DNA of 64,000 nucleotides from Flavobacteriaceae bacterium (GCA_014075215.1 CP046177.1:2914501-2978500); one strand, 5' to 3'; positions 53,387 through 62,292 are shown, counted from the first letter of the stretch. Program-made: numbers and translations. Notes: generated by a model not told the origin, from the sequence alone.

Positions 53387-53406
53387 CAAAAAGTTTAAAT
53401 GAGTTC
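53387..53406 (+). repeat. Solo inverted-repeat end of IS5/MITE family 2
   Basis: CAAAAAGTTTAAATGAGTTC at 53387-53406 is identical to the right end of the IS5-like element and MITE family 2. No left end is present. It fills the gap between lolA and lptG, ends 1 bp before the lptG ATG, and contains its own in-frame ATG (53399). Confidence 0.7.
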
Positions 53407-53407
53407 A

Positions 53408-54856
53408 ATGAAGATTTTAGATAAATATTTATTAAAATCGTTTTTAATACCATTTTTTGCTACTTTTCTGGTAATCCTTTTTGTATTGGTAATGCAAGCG
53501 TTGTGGCTAGTATTTGAAGATATTGCAGGAAAAGGGATAAGTGTTTATTTTATTTTAAAATATTTATATTATACTTGTTTAATTGTCTCTCCACAAGCGC
53601 TCCCGATTGCCGTTTTACTTTCTTCAATTATGGCGTTGGGAAATTTGTCCGAACGTTATGAATTTGCTGCAGCAAAGTCAGCTGCTATTTCATTATCAAG
53701 ACTTTTGAGGCCTTTAATTATTTTGACATTCTTTTTAAGTGCTCTTGACTTTGTATTTTTAAACAATGTTTTTCCATACGCCGTATTAAAAAATAAAAAT
53801 CTATTGATTAATATTCGCAAGAAAAAACCGGCATTAGCACTGGTTCCGGGAAGTTTTAATTCCGAGATACCTAATTACCAAATCAAATTCGACGAAAAAT
53901 ACGGAAAGAATAAAGAGCTTTTAAAAAATATATTGATCTATGATTTGACATCACAAAAAGGAAACCAAAAAGTAATTACCGCAGAAAGAGGGAAAATTAT
54001 TTCCGAAGATGGCAGTAAATATTTAACGATGGTTTTATATGATGGGAGGTTTTATGAAAATCATCTGAAGCGTCGAAAAAAGTACGGGGAAGTAGACAAA
54101 ATGCTGGCATCAAGTGCCCTATTCAAAGAATATACCATTAATATAGATGTCTCAGCATTTTCCGAAGACGATTTGGAAATTGAAAAGCTCAGAGGGAGTT
54201 TCAATATGCTAAGCTTAGGACAGTTAAAAGATACTATTCCTATCATGAAGAAAAATTTTGATGCACTTATAGATATCAGAGCCGGTGACGTCTATAACAC
54301 TCTGAAAGGAGAACGATTAGGATATGTTCACGATAGTGTTTCAAAAAAGAAGCTCGCTCCTGAAATTTTAGATAATTTTGATATTCACCAAAAAATAGGG
54401 GCATTAAACACTGCCATATCAAAAATCGAAAGGTCTATAAACAATTTAAAAAATAATAAGTCTACATTAAAAATAAGAAGAAAATACTTAAATCTGTATG
54501 ATGTAGAATATTATAATAGAATAGCATTGGCCTTTTCTTGTTTGATCTTATTTTTTATAGGAGCTCCATTGGGGTCTATCATAAGAAAAGGAGGCTTTGG
54601 GTTTCCAATGATACTGGCAATTGTGATCTATTTGATTTATTTTTTCTCTAATACTTTTGCAAGAAACTTGGCAGAGGAAAGTAAAATAACCGCATTTCTG
54701 GGTTCCTGGATTTCCGCCATGATCATGGTACCTTTCGGGTTTTTCTTAATGAGAAGAGCTACCAAAGATATGGGGATAGTTAATATCGACGTATTTTTGA
54801 GATCCATCTCAAAATTTTATACCATATTTAAATTGAAAAGATCTTCCAAAACATGA
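53408..54856 (+). CDS. LptG/LptF-family permease (YjgP/YjgQ)
   Basis: A 482-residue inner-membrane protein of the LPS export family: three N-terminal helices (IPFFATFLVILFVLVMQALW, YYTCLIVSPQALPIAVLLSS, ILTFFLSALDFVFLNNVFPY), a periplasmic domain with VPGSFNSEIPNYQIKFDEKY, and three C-terminal helices (FSCLILFFIGAPLGSIIRKG). It works with LptB and LptC in lifting LPS from the inner membrane. I chose MKILDKYLLKSF at 53408; the ATG at 53399 is supplied by an IS end. ribB overlaps its last codon region by 4 nt. Confidence 0.88.
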   Translation: MKILDKYLLKSFLIPFFATFLVILFVLVMQALWLVFEDIAGKGISVYFILKYLYYTCLIVSPQALPIAVLLSSIMALGNLSERYEFAAAKSAAISLSRLLRPLIILTFFLSALDFVFLNNVFPYAVLKNKNLLINIRKKKPALALVPGSFNSEIPNYQIKFDEKYGKNKELLKNILIYDLTSQKGNQKVITAERGKIISEDGSKYLTMVLYDGRFYENHLKRRKKYGEVDKMLASSALFKEYTINIDVSAFSEDDLEIEKLRGSFNMLSLGQLKDTIPIMKKNFDALIDIRAGDVYNTLKGERLGYVHDSVSKKKLAPEILDNFDIHQKIGALNTAISKIERSINNLKNNKSTLKIRRKYLNLYDVEYYNRIALAFSCLILFFIGAPLGSIIRKGGFGFPMILAIVIYLIYFFSNTFARNLAEESKITAFLGSWISAMIMVPFGFFLMRRATKDMGIVNIDVFLRSISKFYTIFKLKRSSKT

Positions 54857-56001
54857 GTTCAAAACAAATTTTAGAAAAAAAGATTCAATTGAATACTATT
54901 TCAGAAGCCATTGACGATATTAAAAATGGAAAAATAATCATTGTTGTTGATGACGAAAACAGAGAAAATGAAGGCGATTTTATAGCTGCAGCAGAAATGG
55001 TTACCCCGGAGATGATCAACTTTATGGCTACTCACGGACGTGGATTAATTTGTGTCCCTTTGACAGAGAAAAGATGTAGATATCTTCAATTGCATATGAT
55101 GGTTAGCAATAATACCGATGCAATGGAAACGGCTTTTACAATTTCTGTTGATCTGAGAGGAAAAGGGGTAACTACCGGTATTTCTGCCTCTGACAGGGCA
55201 AATACCATACAAGCTTTAATTGATGATGATACAAAACCTTACGATTTAGGCAGGCCCGGACATATATTCCCTTTAAAAGCAAAAGAAGGGGGTGTTTTAA
55301 GAAGAACCGGACATACGGAAGCTGCCATAGATTTTGCAAGGTTAGCAGGATTAAGGCCTGCAGGCGTTATTGTTGAAATTATGAATGAAGACGGTACCAT
55401 GGCCCGGCTTCCCGAATTGATAAAAGTCGCCAAAAAATTCGATATTAAAATTGTTTCCATTGAAGATTTAGTTGCCTACAGAATGGAACATGATTCATTA
55501 ATTGAAAAGAAAGAAGATTTCAATATTAAAACCAAATTCGGAGAATTCAGGTTGCGTGCTTATCAGCAAACCACTAATAAACAGATACATATAGCTCTGA
55601 CCAAAGGGATATGGTCTAAAAATGAAGCTATTTTAACCAGGATAAACTCAACATTAGTAAATAATGATCTTTTAGATATTTTGACTAATGATACTGATAA
55701 ACCATTAGATAACATGTTTCAAATTATTAATAAAGAAGAAAAAGGAGCTATGTTATTTATCAATCAACAGAATCAATCACTGAACTTTTTAAAAAGGCTA
55801 CACATTTTAAAAGAGAATCAAGCAAAAGATATTTTGACAGCGCCCAAAATAACCATGGATACCAAAGATTTTGGCATTGGTGCACAAATCTTACACGATA
55901 TTCATATTAGTAAACTCAGGTTAATTACGAACACACAGCAACCTAAGCGCGTAGGTATGATAGGCTATGGGTTAGAAATAGTGGACTATATAAATTACTA
56001 G
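54853..56001 (+). CDS. ribB: 3,4-dihydroxy-2-butanone-4-phosphate synthase with degenerate GCHII-like tail
   Basis: A 382-residue protein. The first 200 residues are a full RibB domain that converts ribulose 5-phosphate for riboflavin synthesis: VVDDENRENEGDFIAAAEMV (acidic metal loop), FMATHGRGLICVPLTEKRC, TTGISASDRANTI, RPGHIFPLKAKEGGVLRRTG and HTEAAIDFARLAGLRPAGVI. The remaining 180 residues have RibA (GTP cyclohydrolase II) size and end pattern (LRLITNTQQPKRVGMIGYGL) but none of the three zinc-binding Cys of GCHII. It overlaps lptG by 4 nt. Confidence 0.9.
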   Translation: MSSKQILEKKIQLNTISEAIDDIKNGKIIIVVDDENRENEGDFIAAAEMVTPEMINFMATHGRGLICVPLTEKRCRYLQLHMMVSNNTDAMETAFTISVDLRGKGVTTGISASDRANTIQALIDDDTKPYDLGRPGHIFPLKAKEGGVLRRTGHTEAAIDFARLAGLRPAGVIVEIMNEDGTMARLPELIKVAKKFDIKIVSIEDLVAYRMEHDSLIEKKEDFNIKTKFGEFRLRAYQQTTNKQIHIALTKGIWSKNEAILTRINSTLVNNDLLDILTNDTDKPLDNMFQIINKEEKGAMLFINQQNQSLNFLKRLHILKENQAKDILTAPKITMDTKDFGIGAQILHDIHISKLRLITNTQQPKRVGMIGYGLEIVDYINY

Positions 56002-56051
56002 GCAAAATCAATACTGTACAAAACTCCTTCGGGTAAAAAATCCAAAATAAG

Positions 56052-56099
56052 AACATGCAGATACCTAAATAATATTGTTTTTTCAAGTATCTGCATGTT
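56052..56099. terminator. Perfect 13-bp hairpin between convergent genes
   Basis: AACATGCAGATAC (56052-56064) and GTATCTGCATGTT (56087-56099) around a 22-nt loop containing a T run. It lies between ribB (plus) and a DUF4252 gene (minus), where a bidirectional terminator is expected. No T tail follows the stem on either strand, so it may act differently. Confidence 0.45.
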
Positions 56100-56132
56100 A
56101 TGAACCTTAAACTTTGCAATTCCAAACTGCCA

Positions 56133-56666
56133 TTATTTGAATACAGCATTAAACTGCCCTAAATTTAATTTGTCAGCGTTCATTTTTACGTTTTGCATCA
56201 TTTCAATTATTTTTCCCGGGTTCATATTCTCTCCCAAAAGCCTTGCTATTCCTACACCGGCTTCTTTACTATAACCAAATGCAATCACTTCATCAATAGC
56301 ATCGCTATCTCCCGTGTAATAGAGGTTTACTTTCATTCCTTTGACATTCATTCTCATTAAACTTTTATAATTTGTATTAGAAAGAATTGCAGTGAGTTTT
56401 TCCTTTTCAACTTCGTATGCTTCTTCGTTTCCTTTATATGGTAAACCCACCAAATTGATCTTTCGGATACTCTTTATCGTTTGCTTAATATCTTCGGAAA
56501 CATCCTCGTTTTTTAATTCTAAAAAACTTACCGGTAAATCTACGGTTATGAAACGTTGTTTCTCCTGGCTCTCTACTAAATAACCTTGTAATGATGCGTT
56601 CTTTTTACACGATGTCATTATCAGAACGACAACAAATAAAGAAAGTATGGTTTTTAAATTTTTCAT
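56133..56666 (-). CDS. DUF4252 lipoprotein, second of pair
   Basis: A 177-residue protein with a lipoprotein signal (LSLFVVVLIMTSCKKNASLQ, Cys at about 20), then FITVDLPVSFLELKNEDVSE, IRKINLVGLPYKGNEEAYEV, and a C-terminal part GVGIARLLGENMNPGKIIEM. DUF4252 is a Bacteroidota family usually found behind an ECF sigma factor. It is the last gene of the 58.3-56.1 kb operon, about 128 bp after its paralogue. Confidence 0.82.
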   Translation of the reverse strand: MKNLKTILSLFVVVLIMTSCKKNASLQGYLVESQEKQRFITVDLPVSFLELKNEDVSEDIKQTIKSIRKINLVGLPYKGNEEAYEVEKEKLTAILSNTNYKSLMRMNVKGMKVNLYYTGDSDAIDEVIAFGYSKEAGVGIARLLGENMNPGKIIEMMQNVKMNADKLNLGQFNAVFK

Positions 56667-56794
56667 TGTGATATCTTTTATGGTATTAATAACGGATGTA
56701 TTTTACTTAAGTTTCTATTATTTTAATTTTTCTTGCGAAAGGAATGCTATTTTCTCAGTTTTTAAGATTTGAACTTTCAAACTTTAAACAGTTA

Positions 56795-57331
56795 TTATTT
56801 ATTTTTACTGACTTTTACATCCTTAGTAAATGTGTCTGCAATTTTTGACAACTTGTTAATATCAATATTTCCGGTTAAGGAAACAATAACTGCCTCTGAT
56901 TGACCATCTGTTTTTCTATCAATACCTTTTATAAACATCAGCACCTCGCTTACGTATTCTTTATTACTTGTAGATTTTACATAGATTTTTATTCTTGAAT
57001 TTCCTTCTTTCATTCTCATTAGCTCTGTTAATTCAGAACTTTTTATAGCTTTTGATACCATATTCTCCATTTTAGAAGCAATATTTTTATCGCGTGTAGA
57101 GAATACTTTCAGTTCGTTTAAATCCTTAATTATATTAAAAATCTCAATCGCTTCATTGCTTTCTCCTTCATCGCTTGAAGGTGTTTTAAATTTGGACAAA
57201 ATTTCAAACATATCTTTGTTTACGATAATGGCGTCTACTCCGTCTATGTTTTCTAATGCATCAAACATGGATTGCCCATAGCCTATCAAAGGTGATACTA
57301 TTAATGTGATTAATACAATTACTTTTTTCAT
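56795..57331 (-). CDS. DUF4252 protein, first of pair
   Basis: A 178-residue exported protein (signal IVLITLIVSPLIGYGQ) without lipobox Cys, followed by MFDALENIDGVDAIIVNKDM, MFEILSKF, IIKDLNELKVFSTRD and MRMKEGNSRIKIYVKS; VIVSLTGNIDINKLSKIADT is near the end. Same family as the downstream lipoprotein. It lies 11 nt after the preceding membrane protein gene. Confidence 0.83.
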   Translation of the reverse strand: MKKVIVLITLIVSPLIGYGQSMFDALENIDGVDAIIVNKDMFEILSKFKTPSSDEGESNEAIEIFNIIKDLNELKVFSTRDKNIASKMENMVSKAIKSSELTELMRMKEGNSRIKIYVKSTSNKEYVSEVLMFIKGIDRKTDGQSEAVIVSLTGNIDINKLSKIADTFTKDVKVSKNK

Positions 57332-57342
57332 GATTATAAATT

Positions 57343-57771
57343 TTACTTGGTTTTAAATATTTTATGTACGGTGTTTTCGTAAGTATATAAGTTATTAAAT
57401 GCATTCTTCCCTTTGTTTAAATTTACAGAAAGCATTTTTAAGGCGTTTTCTACTTGAGCATATTTTTGTTCCATTCGATACTCATCGTATTTAATTTTAC
57501 CTGTATATATACTTATCATCAAGACTACTGACACTGCTATAGATAACCATTTCAAGTTCTTACGATTTGTTTTCTTAGATTTTAACCGAATGGTTTTTGT
57601 ATAGGTTTCGCCTCTGCTATCCTGAAAATAACTAAACATTAGTTGATATTCTTCCAAATGAGGTGCCACCCTATTTGATAAAAAATAATCTCTTAAAACA
57701 GCTTCCTCTTGTATAGAAGTTGTTGCGTTTAGGTATTTTTCTACTAATTTTTCTATGTTAACTAACTCCAT
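57343..57771 (-). CDS. Single-pass membrane protein, probable anti-sigma partner
   Basis: A 142-residue protein. The cytoplasmic N-terminus IEKLVEKYLNATTSIQEEAV and the segment LRDYFLSNRVAPHLEEYQLM (a pattern typical of flavobacterial anti-sigma partners) are followed by one membrane helix near 73-90 (WLSIAVSVVLMISIY) and a helical outer part. It overlaps the sigma gene by 14 nt. Function is inferred from position and pattern. Confidence 0.7.
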   Translation of the reverse strand: MELVNIEKLVEKYLNATTSIQEEAVLRDYFLSNRVAPHLEEYQLMFSYFQDSRGETYTKTIRLKSKKTNRKNLKWLSIAVSVVLMISIYTGKIKYDEYRMEQKYAQVENALKMLSVNLNKGKNAFNNLYTYENTVHKIFKTK

Positions 57772-58267
57772 AGTTATGTGTTTTTATTAGTTTCTCTCTT
57801 ATAGATTTCCTTGCTCTTGACAACGCTACCCTAACAGTATTTGGCTTCATATTTAACATGTCACATATTTCGTCAAAACTGTACTGTTCCACATCTCGTA
57901 ACTGTATGACTAATTTTTGCTGCTCGGGCAAATTTTCAATGAGCTTATGTACTTGGTTTACACTATCCTGATATTCAATCTTTCTATCTAAACTCGTGTC
58001 TTTTTCTTTATAATTGCTATGCACCAATGTTAAATTATTTGCCTGCTTGGATTTTAACCTATCATAACAATAATTCTTGGTCATGGTCATTGCAAATGCT
58101 TCAACATTTTTATAGTCGGACAACTTTTTATTGTTTTTCCAAAGTTTAAACAATAATTCTTGAGTTGCATCTTCTGCTTCTTCGGTCGAAACTAAGAGTC
58201 TTTTTGCCAAACGAAAGACTTTATTTTTAAATGGTAAAACAACTTTCAAAAAGTCTGATTGGTTCAT
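57758..58267 (-). CDS. ECF RNA polymerase sigma factor
   Basis: A 169-residue sigma-70 family protein. Region 2: KVFRLAKRLLVSTEEAEDAT and QELLFKLWKNNKKLSDYKNV; region 4: LPEQQKLVIQLRDVEQYSFD and EICDMLNMKPNTVRVALSRA. It heads the operon sigma / membrane partner / DUF4252 / DUF4252, a conserved flavobacterial layout. Independent of the ECF operon at 32.5-30.1 kb. Confidence 0.92.
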   Translation of the reverse strand: MNQSDFLKVVLPFKNKVFRLAKRLLVSTEEAEDATQELLFKLWKNNKKLSDYKNVEAFAMTMTKNYCYDRLKSKQANNLTLVHSNYKEKDTSLDRKIEYQDSVNQVHKLIENLPEQQKLVIQLRDVEQYSFDEICDMLNMKPNTVRVALSRARKSIREKLIKTHNYGVS

Positions 58268-58422
58268 TCGTCTTTATTTTTGTAAAATATCGATCTTCTT
58301 TTCGTCTTATATAATTAGTATTACATGCTTACGACGATGATAAGGAGATTTTGTTACATCTAAAAAAAATAGAATACTAAATATTGCTTACATTGCGTTA
58401 AAGTATTACAAATTCATTATAT

Positions 58423-59850
58423 ATGAAATCATTAAAAGTTTTTATATACGCCTTTATATTATTATGTAGTTTTTCATTATCCAATTGTACTAAATCCGAA
58501 AGCATTCCTGCAGATCTGGAAGTAAATGATTTTGTATGGAAAGGATTAAATACGTATTATTTTTGGCAAGATCAAATTCCGGACTTATCAGATATCCGAT
58601 TTTCTTCTCAAAGCCAGTTAAACAATTTTTTGAGTACTCATGACACTCCTAATAGTTTATTTTTCAGTTTGTTGTATAATTATCCGACCATTGATAAATA
58701 TTCTTGGATTGTGAGTGATTATGTGGCCCTGGAAAATTCTTTTCAAGGGATTAATCAAAGTAACGGAATGGAATTTGGCCTGGTAAGATATATGAGTACT
58801 TCTTCAAATTTATTTGGATATGTACGCTATGTATTGACGGGTTCTGACGCTGCAATGGATGGCATTACAAGAGGAATGCTTTTCAATCAGGTCAATGGTC
58901 AGCAATTGACGGAAACGAATTACAGGAACCTGCTTTTTTCCAACGCCACTTCATATACGATCACATTAGCAGATTATAATAGCGGAAACCCGACTGCCAC
59001 AAGTACTACCATTATGCTTACCAAAAGTGAATTGCAGGAAAATCCGGTGAATACGGTCAAAACTTTTACAGAAGGAAGTAATAAAATAGGGTATTTGATG
59101 TATAACCAGTTTGTAACTGTTTTTGACGGGGCATTAAATACAGCATTTGCAACTCTGAAATCCGAAGGAGTTACGGATCTGATTGTGGATTTAAGGTACA
59201 ATCCCGGAGGGTCTGTCAGAACAGCAACCTATCTGGGACAGATGATTACCGGGCAATTTTCAGGGCAGTTATTTTCAAGAGAAGTATGGAATAGTAAAGT
59301 TCGGGCAAATATAAGTGCCGGTAATTTTGAAAATAACTTTACTGCTCAAATAAATAATGGTATCATTACCGAAAACATCAATAGTTTAAATCTAAGCAGG
59401 GTATATTTTATAGTAACAGGAAGTTCGGCGTCTGCGTCGGAGTTACTCATTAACAGCCTGAGATCTTATATAGATGTTAGATTGATAGGTACAGCTACAG
59501 AAGGTAAAAATGTAGGGTCTATTACGTTGTATGATTCCGAGAACTACAGAAGATCAGGGGCAAATCCCAATCATACTTGGGCTATGCAACCTATTGTATT
59601 GGAAATTCAAAACAGAGATGGTACTACTGCCCCTGGTGGTTTTACTCCCGAAATAGTTTTGGCAGAAGATTACAGTAATCTTGGTGTATTGGGAGAACGA
59701 GGCGAGCCTCTATTAGATAGAGCTATTTCGTATATTCTTACAGGGGCTAGATTTAGCAACCAGCTAACGACCCCAAATATGGAAGAAATTTCTCATTCCA
59801 AGTTATTTACACCAACAGGGAATAATATGTATACCTGTCTTAAAAAATGA
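58423..59850 (+). CDS. S41 family peptidase lipoprotein
   Basis: A 475-residue C-terminal-processing-type serine protease. Lipoprotein signal ending FSLSNCTKSES (Cys at 22), a helical N-domain (FVWKGLNTYYFWQDQIPDL), a PDZ-like middle part (GSDAAMDGITRGMLFNQVNG) and the S41 core: DLIVDLRYNPGGSVRTATYL, Ser in VTGSSASASELLINSLRSYI, Lys in TATEGKNVGSITLYD. Its stop codon TGA falls within a MITE family 1 end fragment (GAGACCTTTGCA at 59849), so the natural C-terminus may have been a few residues different. Divergent from the sigma operon. Confidence 0.9.
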   Translation: MKSLKVFIYAFILLCSFSLSNCTKSESIPADLEVNDFVWKGLNTYYFWQDQIPDLSDIRFSSQSQLNNFLSTHDTPNSLFFSLLYNYPTIDKYSWIVSDYVALENSFQGINQSNGMEFGLVRYMSTSSNLFGYVRYVLTGSDAAMDGITRGMLFNQVNGQQLTETNYRNLLFSNATSYTITLADYNSGNPTATSTTIMLTKSELQENPVNTVKTFTEGSNKIGYLMYNQFVTVFDGALNTAFATLKSEGVTDLIVDLRYNPGGSVRTATYLGQMITGQFSGQLFSREVWNSKVRANISAGNFENNFTAQINNGIITENINSLNLSRVYFIVTGSSASASELLINSLRSYIDVRLIGTATEGKNVGSITLYDSENYRRSGANPNHTWAMQPIVLEIQNRDGTTAPGGFTPEIVLAEDYSNLGVLGERGEPLLDRAISYILTGARFSNQLTTPNMEEISHSKLFTPTGNNMYTCLKK

Positions 59851-59862
59851 GACCTTTGCAAC
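59849..59862. repeat. MITE family 1 end fragment
   Basis: GAGACCTTTGCAAC is identical to the family 1 terminal repeat, with no matching body or second end nearby. It overlaps the stop codon of the S41 gene. Confidence 0.55.
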
Positions 59863-59904
59863 AATCATAACCTTCTTTTTTTTGATACGAAGATGTAGTA
59901 CTAA

Positions 59905-60267
59905 TTAAGGGAAGCTTACATTGTTGGTTAGAAGCGGAAAAGCGTATATTTTACTTTTATCTTTTACTTTTGCTAAAGAATCTTTATTTTGAACAACTGC
60001 AAATGGAATTTTCGCTCTATTGCCTTGTTCATCAACATAGAAAAAATCATGTCACTGAAAACCATAGTTTGAACCAAATTGTGTTTTTAGTACCCCACTT
60101 TTGGGGATTCTATAAACCCTCTTGCCGTCTTCGTACTCTTTGGGTTCTCCATTTTTTTGATCAAAAACAACCAAAACAGGGCCGATATAACCTTCGGGAA
60201 TCAGCCGTATGATATCTTCTGCTTTTCGGTATGTACAGCTTATAAAACCAAAAACAACCCCAGCCAT
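59905..60267 (-). pseudogene. DUF6843-like lipoprotein remnant
   Basis: Minus-strand frame: VVFGFISCTYRKAEDIIRLI (end of a lipoprotein signal with ISC lipobox), then PEGYIGPVLVVFDQKNGEPK and KRVYRIPKSGVLKTQFGSNY. After an in-frame TGA (60052-60054) it continues HDFFYVDEQGNRAKIPFAVV to NNVSFP and TAA. It resembles DUF6843 lipoproteins (assigned from memory, moderate certainty). Its true N-terminus is missing: upstream it is fused in frame to an RHS fragment, so the start was lost by deletion. Confidence 0.6.
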
Positions 60268-60600
60268 CTTAATCCCAAAAGGATAATAATTTGATTCCGA
60301 GGCCATTACAGTCCCGGACGTATTGCCTTTAACAATTTGTATATCATCAAACCACACCTTTCCTGCATTATTATTGTCTATTCGTACGTTTAGCTTGTCA
60401 ATATGTGCGGGTACTAACACTGTTTTTTCCAATACTACCCATTGATTAGCCGTTGTGGTTCTTTCGTAACTTATCTCGGTATAATAGCCCCTCTCGTCAT
60501 TGGTTTTCATAAACAAGAACAAATCGGCACTATTACCGGATACGCTCTCCAGAAAACCCTTGCAGATACGGTATAGTAGGTAGCCTGGTCTTTCATCCTA
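60268..60600 (-). pseudogene. RHS-repeat protein fragment
   Basis: KDQATYYTVSARV followed, after a frameshift near 60560, by FLESVSGNSADLFLFMKTND, then ISYERTTTANQWVVLEKTVL, LNVRIDNNNAGKVWFDDIQI and SESNYYPFGIKM. This is the carbohydrate-binding-like region that precedes the YYPFG core in flavobacterial RHS/YD-repeat proteins. The core and toxin tip that should follow are replaced by the DUF6843-like remnant. Confidence 0.65.
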
Positions 60601-60607
60601 AATTTGA

Positions 60608-61066
60608 CTATCGTATTTTAAAATTACTATGCAAATGATAATCTCTAGAAACCTCCATAATCAATTCGAAGTCTTCACTAAAAATAATAGTTTCCCATTG
60701 TGTACTGGCTAAGAAATCTTCCCAATCCTTAATAAAAATTCCAGTTGGTATTTTAACCATAGGTTCTTTCCAACCATAGGTAATTATTACGTTCTCTTTT
60801 TTAGACAATAAAGAATTTTTAAAAGCCTGTTCATTTAATTCTTCTTCACCTTCTGAATCAAAAAAGAACTTATAATACTTATGCATTGACAACCAATTAA
60901 TAAGAGTATCGCTTTTATATAGGCCTGAGTCACTATCTACAGGGATTTTTAATTCTTTTAAAAGATGATTTCTTTCTCTGATTGAATCTTTAGCAATAAT
61001 TGTAACAAATTCCGATATTTCTTTAAGCTTCCAATTGTTAATTTCATTTTTTCTTAAATCATTCAT
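60608..61066 (-). CDS. Probable immunity protein for the RHS toxin
   Basis: A 152-residue soluble acidic protein (NDLRKNEINNWKLKEISEFV, then KYYKFFFDSEGEEELNEQAF and GWKEPMVKIPTGIFIKDWED). It begins 2 nt after the stop of the RHS toxin tip, the position and size of a cognate immunity gene. No signal peptide or membrane helix, so it would act in the cytoplasm. No family recognised; the role is inferred from context. Confidence 0.65.
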   Translation of the reverse strand: MNDLRKNEINNWKLKEISEFVTIIAKDSIRERNHLLKELKIPVDSDSGLYKSDTLINWLSMHKYYKFFFDSEGEEELNEQAFKNSLLSKKENVIITYGWKEPMVKIPTGIFIKDWEDFLASTQWETIIFSEDFELIMEVSRDYHLHSNFKIR

Positions 61067-61068
61067 AA

Positions 61069-62097
61069 TTAAAATACATTATTATCAACTATACTCTTTG
61101 CCATTCTTTCTCCTCCTGTAAATGGGACAGATCCTTTTTTCTTACCATTCCACCAATTAATATGAGCTTGACCAGTTTCTTTATCAATATCTATTCTATA
61201 ACCCCTTTTTCCATCAGTGGATACCTTACCGTTTACTTTTCCTTCAAATGGCCCTTTTCTACCTATGTAATTAACTGCATCATCTCCTAAATCTCCAACC
61301 ACATCACCTATAACAGTTTTTGCATCTTTGAATGAACCTGTTTTAGTTATTGTAAAGATTTCTTTGCTATTTTCGCTTAGTTTTCCAGTTACTTTTATTA
61401 AATCAGCTACTTCATCCGAGTATTTCAGTAACTTAGCTCCATCTCCAAAGTAAGCAAATATACCAAAAGCTGTTAATCCAGCATTTAAATAATCTCCCTC
61501 GGCAGCATATACCCCTGCATGTGCAAGATCAATAATTCCTGTCGGGTCAATGGTTCCTGTAGCATCGGCAACTACATGTCCCAGATCTCCGGTAGCCTCT
61601 GCCATTTGACTTAGACCGGATGTTATTTGAGTAACCATTTGTTGCCTGGCACTTTCAGAATCAAAACTCGGATCAGGAGTACTCATTTTTTGCATTAAAC
61701 TCTCGTTATGAGCCTGTTGAACTTTTCTAACTCCTCCATTAAACTTCTCTGTGGTTTTTTGAACTCCTTGTGAAAAAGTAATAGCAGCACTGGTAGCTAT
61801 TTCAGTAAATAGTTGAAGCTCTTTACCTTCCAGTTCGATTCCCAGTCCAAGTTTGTTCTCAGAAAATGCATAGGTTGAGTTATAAGCATAATCTTCCGCT
61901 ATGGGGTCTATACTCCAAAAACGTGCATATGTTGCATCATAAAAGCGATACTTAAATTCATGTACATTCAACCCTAACTCATCATGGAACTCTTGACCTT
62001 GATATGTTTTATACTTCTGCGCCACATGATTCCCATTGGAACTAACTACATTATTATACCCTTTATGAAGCAGTCCAAACGGATAGTACCACCCCAC
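61069..62097 (-). CDS. Orphan RHS core with C-terminal toxin domain
   Basis: A 342-residue product starting with GTG at 62097. Residues 3-85 are the RHS-associated core: WYYPFGLLHKGYNN, YQGQEFHDELGLNVHEFKYR, FYDATYARFWSIDPIAEDY. A linker region (about 90-240) has helical and Gly/Ala-rich parts typical of pre-toxin segments. The last 50 or so residues, GYRIDIDKETGQAHINWWNG and KKKGSVPFTGGERMAKSIVD, look like a compact polymorphic-toxin domain with a His-Ile-Asn-Trp motif I cannot assign. The thousand or more residues of N-terminal RHS shell are absent and an upstream TAA closes the frame, so this is an orphan tip. Confidence 0.75.
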   Translation of the reverse strand: MGWYYPFGLLHKGYNNVVSSNGNHVAQKYKTYQGQEFHDELGLNVHEFKYRFYDATYARFWSIDPIAEDYAYNSTYAFSENKLGLGIELEGKELQLFTEIATSAAITFSQGVQKTTEKFNGGVRKVQQAHNESLMQKMSTPDPSFDSESARQQMVTQITSGLSQMAEATGDLGHVVADATGTIDPTGIIDLAHAGVYAAEGDYLNAGLTAFGIFAYFGDGAKLLKYSDEVADLIKVTGKLSENSKEIFTITKTGSFKDAKTVIGDVVGDLGDDAVNYIGRKGPFEGKVNGKVSTDGKRGYRIDIDKETGQAHINWWNGKKKGSVPFTGGERMAKSIVDNNVF

Positions 62098-62284
62098 CTT
62101 TTTTGAGGGCTTTTACTCTTTTTTTACCAATGCCTCACTTTTTCTAGCTGGCTATTTCAATGAACTTCTAATTCCAATACTAAAATAATTCTTTGTGTTT
62201 TACCTACCTAATTTTTTAGCTATAATTTCTGTTTGGAATATTTTTTGTGATACTAAAACCAAATAACTTATGTTATAATTTGTG

Positions 62285-62292
62285 TATATTTG
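62285..62292 (+). promoter_or_regulatory. Probable -7 box of the toxin-antitoxin operon
   Basis: TATATTTG matches TAnnTTTG, 21 bp before the antitoxin ATG. No clear -33 box. Confidence 0.4.
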
